Source: Monoplex corrugatus
Taxonomy: Eukaryota > Mollusca > Gastropoda > Littorinimorpha > Ranellidae
DNA length: 64,000 nucleotides
Assembly: GCA_030674185.1 (NCBI GenBank)
Contig: JAPXFY010000026.1
Span: forward strand, 51,446,246 to 51,510,245
Reading direction: 5' to 3'
Positions 42,965 through 64,000 of this stretch are shown here, piece after piece. Position 1 is the first letter of the stretch, and the number at the start of each line of letters is the position of its first letter. The position numbers and the translations under genes were made by a program. The notes under the pieces are model-generated. The model was not told where the DNA came from and did not search any database. It was given only the letters and a program-made list of their open reading frames with translations.

Positions 42965-44242
42965 CTGGACTTCCTGGTGGAATACAAAAACATGCAAAAG
43001 GGGAGATTATTTAGAATGACTTCACCATCTTTTCTCCATTACCAAGCACAGAACCTGCTGACAATATGCGTACATATTTCTTTTCATCTGTTTTTCCAAT
43101 GCATGTTACTCACTCACAGGATGCCTTGTTTGTTTTCTATGTTATGGAGCGGTGATGCATTCTTGCTGGATGTCATATGATGTATTACTAGTCAAAAACA
43201 ATGGGTAATGCAAGTTAACCACAAGATATTTGACCTTTCTATTTTGTACACACCTCAAAACTCCAATTCATGTGTGACACGCTATCTTGATCTTCTTTTT
43301 CATACTTGGCATCAATAACACAACACTCCAAAATAAAAGTCTTGGTTCGAGTAAAACATACCATGCAATCATGAATCATGAAGTGAAACACAGACTGAAA
43401 CAGCCATGATCCTAATATCAAGAGTTAAGCATTCCTCATTTCAAGCTACGAAGCCTTCTCCATTTTCTGAAGCCTTCCCCATTTTCCAACGATGAATTTT
43501 CTTAGCATGAAGGTTGTTTCAAACGACGAAATCATTTATTTCGCAACTTTTGTGCTGGTAGAGTATTTACCATTTCAAAGGAGCACAGTAGTTCTACACT
43601 GGTGTTCTAGACAGCTGTTGTGACAAAAAAAAATAGAAGCTGTCCTTTTCAAAGAAAGCTCCATAGCATAGCACAAAATTGTTTCAAACTAAGAAACCAT
43701 TTGTTCAGCACTTTGTCCCAGTACACTATAACTACTTCACTGGATCAAAGTGCCTGTACTCAATGAACACAGATGTTCTCTTCACACAAAACAGAAGCCA
43801 ATTTTTTCAAATTCTTCAGCATGAAAGCTGTTTCAAACTTCAAACCACAAAACCTCTTCATTTGTCTTTGTATAGTATATAAAACCAACTAGAACACAGT
43901 TGTACATGAACACAGATGTTCGCTTCATACAGAAACCATCACCACTACTATCAAGAACTTTGTGAAAATGTCTGCTGTTCATCACAAAAAAAAAAAAAAA
44001 AAAAAAAAAAAGGGTGTGATGGCAGTGGCGTTCGTCTTCCCAAATCACACTCTACTTTTCTACAAGCTGTCGCTCAGAATGGCATTTCTAGGGAACAGTT
44101 TCCTACAACCGTTACATGCACGCATTTATCCGAGCACACCACACACACATATGCCAGTATGCACAAGTGTGCACACACACACACACATGCAAAGACTGTC
44201 AAAAGTGCAGAAAACAGCCAGCCAGCACTAGACGTAGCGTCA
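42965..44242 (-). other. Presumed 3' UTR and downstream flank of RAPGEF1-like gene
   Basis: Directly downstream of the stop codon on the minus strand. It includes a CA run (44145-44190), a T-run on the minus strand (43986-44012) and a dispersed repeat at 43380-43440 shared with 33285-33345. UTR extent cannot be set from sequence alone. Confidence 0.4.
43535..43540 (-). promoter_or_regulatory. Candidate polyadenylation signal AATAAA
   Basis: First canonical AATAAA on the minus strand below the stop, about 700 bases downstream. Further canonical signals are supplied by every unit of the 75-bp array at 41205-42960. Confidence 0.3.
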
Positions 44243-61421
<17,179 letters not shown>

Positions 61422-61914
61422 CTGTTGGTGAGACAAGGGAGAGAATTACAGTTAAGCCACACTAAACATAATAACCAGAAATGCATAGGCAGTCTGCGGA
61501 AGGGAGCAAGAATACAGTTATCACATGCATAAAAAGATAAATTTGCTACAAGAAGTAAACTGCCAAGGAATAGATGATATACTGGCAGTATGAAATTTTC
61601 TTTCTTTATTTTAGATATAGAATACTGACCCAAACAAGTTAAGCAACAGATGTGTGTATGTAGAATGAAATCTTCAGCAAAAGATTCATTTAGATTGTTT
61701 TGGAATAGCTAATGCATGAATGACAGGGGAAACATAATTACAAAAGATGGAAAGACATCTTATGATATCACAGATACAGTGCTGGTCAGGTTATTTTAAA
61801 CAAAAATAAACAAGCGACATCTCAATTACCAGCTGTGCCAAACATGCCTGGCCACAGGCTGACCTGATATGGCATAAACATTAGCAGCTGTACCTTGACC
61901 CTACACAAATCTTT

Positions 61915-62235
61915 TGTCTGACAGGCCTAACATGGAGTGGGCAGACATCAGACCTCTATTCGCAAGTCTGGGTTTCATCCAGTCTGAGCACCTCCAACCC
62001 TATGGACAAAGGGTGGGGAGATTTTTCTGATACCCCAGATCAACATGTGTACAGACCTATCGGCGCGGAAACCCCTTTGTTTGCATATGCATGCACAACT
62101 TCAAGCATGCATGTTAAAAATCCTGCAAGTCACATAAACCTCCAGTGGCTTATGAAATCATGAAAATATCCAACGTTCATGCCGATCAATGATGAAGTAT
62201 GCAGACTGTGCAGCAACATACCACCTGCACAGTGT
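61915..62235 (+). mobile_element. Gastropod-type dispersed repeat (SINE-like)
   Basis: Ordered segments AGACATCAGACCTCTATTCG, CAAGTCTGGGTTTCATCCAG, GGGTGGGGAGATTTTTCTGA, CCCCAGATCAACATGTGTAC, AGACCTATCGGCGCGG, CATGTTAAAAATCCTGCAAG and CCAGTGGCTTATGAAATCAT. The same order (bad-B-box GGGTTTCAATCC, GATCTCCCAGGTCAAC, CGTTAAAGATCC, GGGTTATGGAAAC) is known to me from abundant gastropod repeats; a tRNA-like B box is present in decayed form. Confidence 0.55.
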
Positions 62236-62637
62236 GGGCAAAACAACTTGCAACATACATGCGAGAAAATCGGAAAGCTTAAAATAAAATTCATCTGTTT
62301 ATAATTGTTAGCCATGTCATTATTTGCTAAACATCTTTGGTTCAGTTTACTTTTTCTCATTAGAAAAAAACAACCCACAACACCGTGAGCAAAAGAAGAG
62401 AAGAAAAATATGGACACCCAAATCTAGATATTATATAATACATAAAATTCTGTACGGTTCAGGAATAATACTCTAAGACACTGATTGATTGCAATGAATA
62501 TCACAACATTTATGAAAAAAAATCAGAAAAGAGAAGAATGCAAAGATGGAGGAGAAAAGGAAGGTTCCGTAAAGGTTATTACGAAGGAGATCTGAAGAAA
62601 AGATCCATTTCATACTGCACCATGAGTATCTGGGAGG

Positions 62638-62639
<2 letters not shown>

Positions 62640-62705
<66 letters not shown>

Positions 62706-62714
62706 TGTGTGTGT

Positions 62715-62767
<53 letters not shown>

Positions 62768-62791
62768 CGTAGTGTGTGTGTGTGTGCGTGC

Positions 62792-62850
<59 letters not shown>

Positions 62851-62895
62851 GTGTGTGCGTGTGTGTGTGCGTGCGTGTGTGTGTGTGTGTGTGTT
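62640..62895 (+). repeat. (GA)n followed by (TG)n microsatellite
   Basis: GA at 62641-62702 passes directly into TG with CG/TT interruptions to 62895. Confidence 0.95.
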
Positions 62896-63204
62896 TGCAC
62901 TCATGTGTGTAAGCACAACACATCTATGACAACATTTAAACGTGATTTATTCAATCCTTTCTTAAGTTCATATTAGTTTGTATACCTGTGACAGCAAATT
63001 TCTGCAAAGAATGACTCTTTCAGATTTGTAAAGAATCAATGATGATGATGGCAACAACAATACACCAATACCAACACCATATAACAAAACAACTAGAGCT
63101 CATGTTACACAATTCAGACTTGTGTACCCAATTCCTCATTCAATTTCCAATGATTTTTGCCATCCCCGCCTTCCAACCATTTCCTATCACTCTGACATAC
63201 AACT

Positions 63205-64000
63205 GTCGTGACTCAACAAGAGTCTCTCCCCTTTTCTCTGTCTCAACAACACTTTCTCTCCCCTTTTCTCTGTCTCAATAACACTGTCTCTCCCCTTTTT
63301 CTCTGTCTCAATAACACTGTCTCTCCCTTTTTTCTCTGTCTCAATAACACTGTCTCTCCCTTTTTCTCTGTCTCAATAACACTGTCTCTCCCCTTTTTCT
63401 CTGTCTCAATAACACTGTCTCTCCCCTTTTTCTCTGTCTCAATAACACTGTCTCTCCCCTCGTCTCTGTCTCAATAACACTTTCTCTCCCCTCTTCTCTG
63501 TCTCAACAACACTTTCTCTCCCCTCTTCTCTGTCTCAACAACACTGTCTCTCCCCTCTTCTCTGTCTCAATAACACTTTCTCTCCCCTCTTCTCTGTCTC
63601 AACAACACTTTCTCTCCCCTCTTCTCTGTCTCAATAACACTTTCTCTCCCCTTTTCTCTGTCTCAATAACACTGTCTCTCCCCTTTTCTCTGTCTCAATA
63701 ACACTGTCTCTCCCCTTTTCTCTGTCTCAACAACACTTTCTCTCCCCTTTTCTCTGTCTCAACAACACTGTCTCTCCCCTCTTCTCTGTCTCAACAACAC
63801 TGTCTCTCCCCTCTTCTCTGTCTCAACAACACTGTCTCTCCCTTTTCTCTGTCTCAATAACACTTTCTCTCCCCTTTTCTCTGTCTCAATAACACTGTCT
63901 CTCCCCTTTTCTCTGTCTCAACAACACTGTCTCTCCCCTTTTCTCTGTCTCAATAACACTGTCTCTCCCCTTTTCTCTGTCTCAACAACACTGTCTCTCC
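63205..64000 (+). repeat. 31-bp CT-rich minisatellite running off the window
   Basis: The unit is TCTCTCCCCTTTTCTCTGTC plus TCAATAACACTG. About 26 copies are visible with CTTTTC/CTCTTC, AATAA/AACAA and CTGTC/CTTTC variants. The right end is cut by the window. Confidence 0.95.

Noticed and set aside
41205..43000. Hammerhead ribozyme motifs near CTGATG in the 75-bp repeats
   Set aside because: CTGATG is followed by TTTCTG, without the GA...GAAA core and paired stems a hammerhead needs.

Overview
The window is AT-rich, repeat-saturated animal DNA, most likely from a marine gastropod (probably a caenogastropod). The evidence is spliced introns, very dense CA/TG and GA microsatellites, minisatellites, many decayed LINE fragments, and SINEs with CAGTTT tracts of the kind common in gastropod genomes. 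There is no sign of bacterial gene organisation. The species call is inference.

Only one host gene is identified securely. The last nine coding exons of a RAPGEF1 (C3G)-type guanine nucleotide exchange factor lie on the minus strand between 61421 and 44243. They encode the RasGEF N-terminal (REM) module and the complete CDC25-homology catalytic domain. All nine exons join in phase through GT-AG introns and end at a TGA; the 5' part of the gene lies beyond the right edge. A second possible host exon, on the minus strand at 352-503, would be the signal-peptide first coding exon of an unidentified secreted or membrane protein that continues off the left edge.

Layout. 0-9.5 kb: possible first exon, SINE and MITE fragments, a 5'-truncated LINE with reverse transcriptase and RNase H (2.55-4.66 kb), an L2-like LINE remnant and a third, broken LINE. 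9.5-11.1 kb: a 24-bp minisatellite. 11.4-14.4 kb: a LINE with a long intact frame inside GA microsatellite, bracketed by a 205-bp direct duplication. 14.4-18.9 kb: microsatellites and SINEs. 18.9-21.7 kb: a 64-bp satellite of about 43 copies. 22-33.8 kb: non-coding DNA with LINE remnants, minisatellites and MITEs. 33.8-39.6 kb: a near full-length DIRS-type tyrosine-recombinase retrotransposon with inverted terminal repeats, an internal complementary region, and gag, RT/RNase H and recombinase frames (gag and recombinase broken). 40.2-43 kb: 35-bp and 75-bp minisatellites just beyond the 3' end of RAPGEF1. 44.2-61.4 kb: the RAPGEF1 exons, with introns filled by minisatellites, microsatellites and MITEs. 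61.4-64 kb: an intron with a gastropod-type repeat and a 31-bp CT-rich array running off the edge.

The most unusual observations are: (1) a tandem array in a RAPGEF1 intron whose unit carries the 3' splice site and first codons of the adjacent catalytic-domain exon about 16 extra times; (2) the DIRS internal complementary region, which joins both element ends in one tract; (3) a TTAA-flanked MITE family in six places; and (4) a 39-bp perfect hairpin next to a piggyBac-like fragment.
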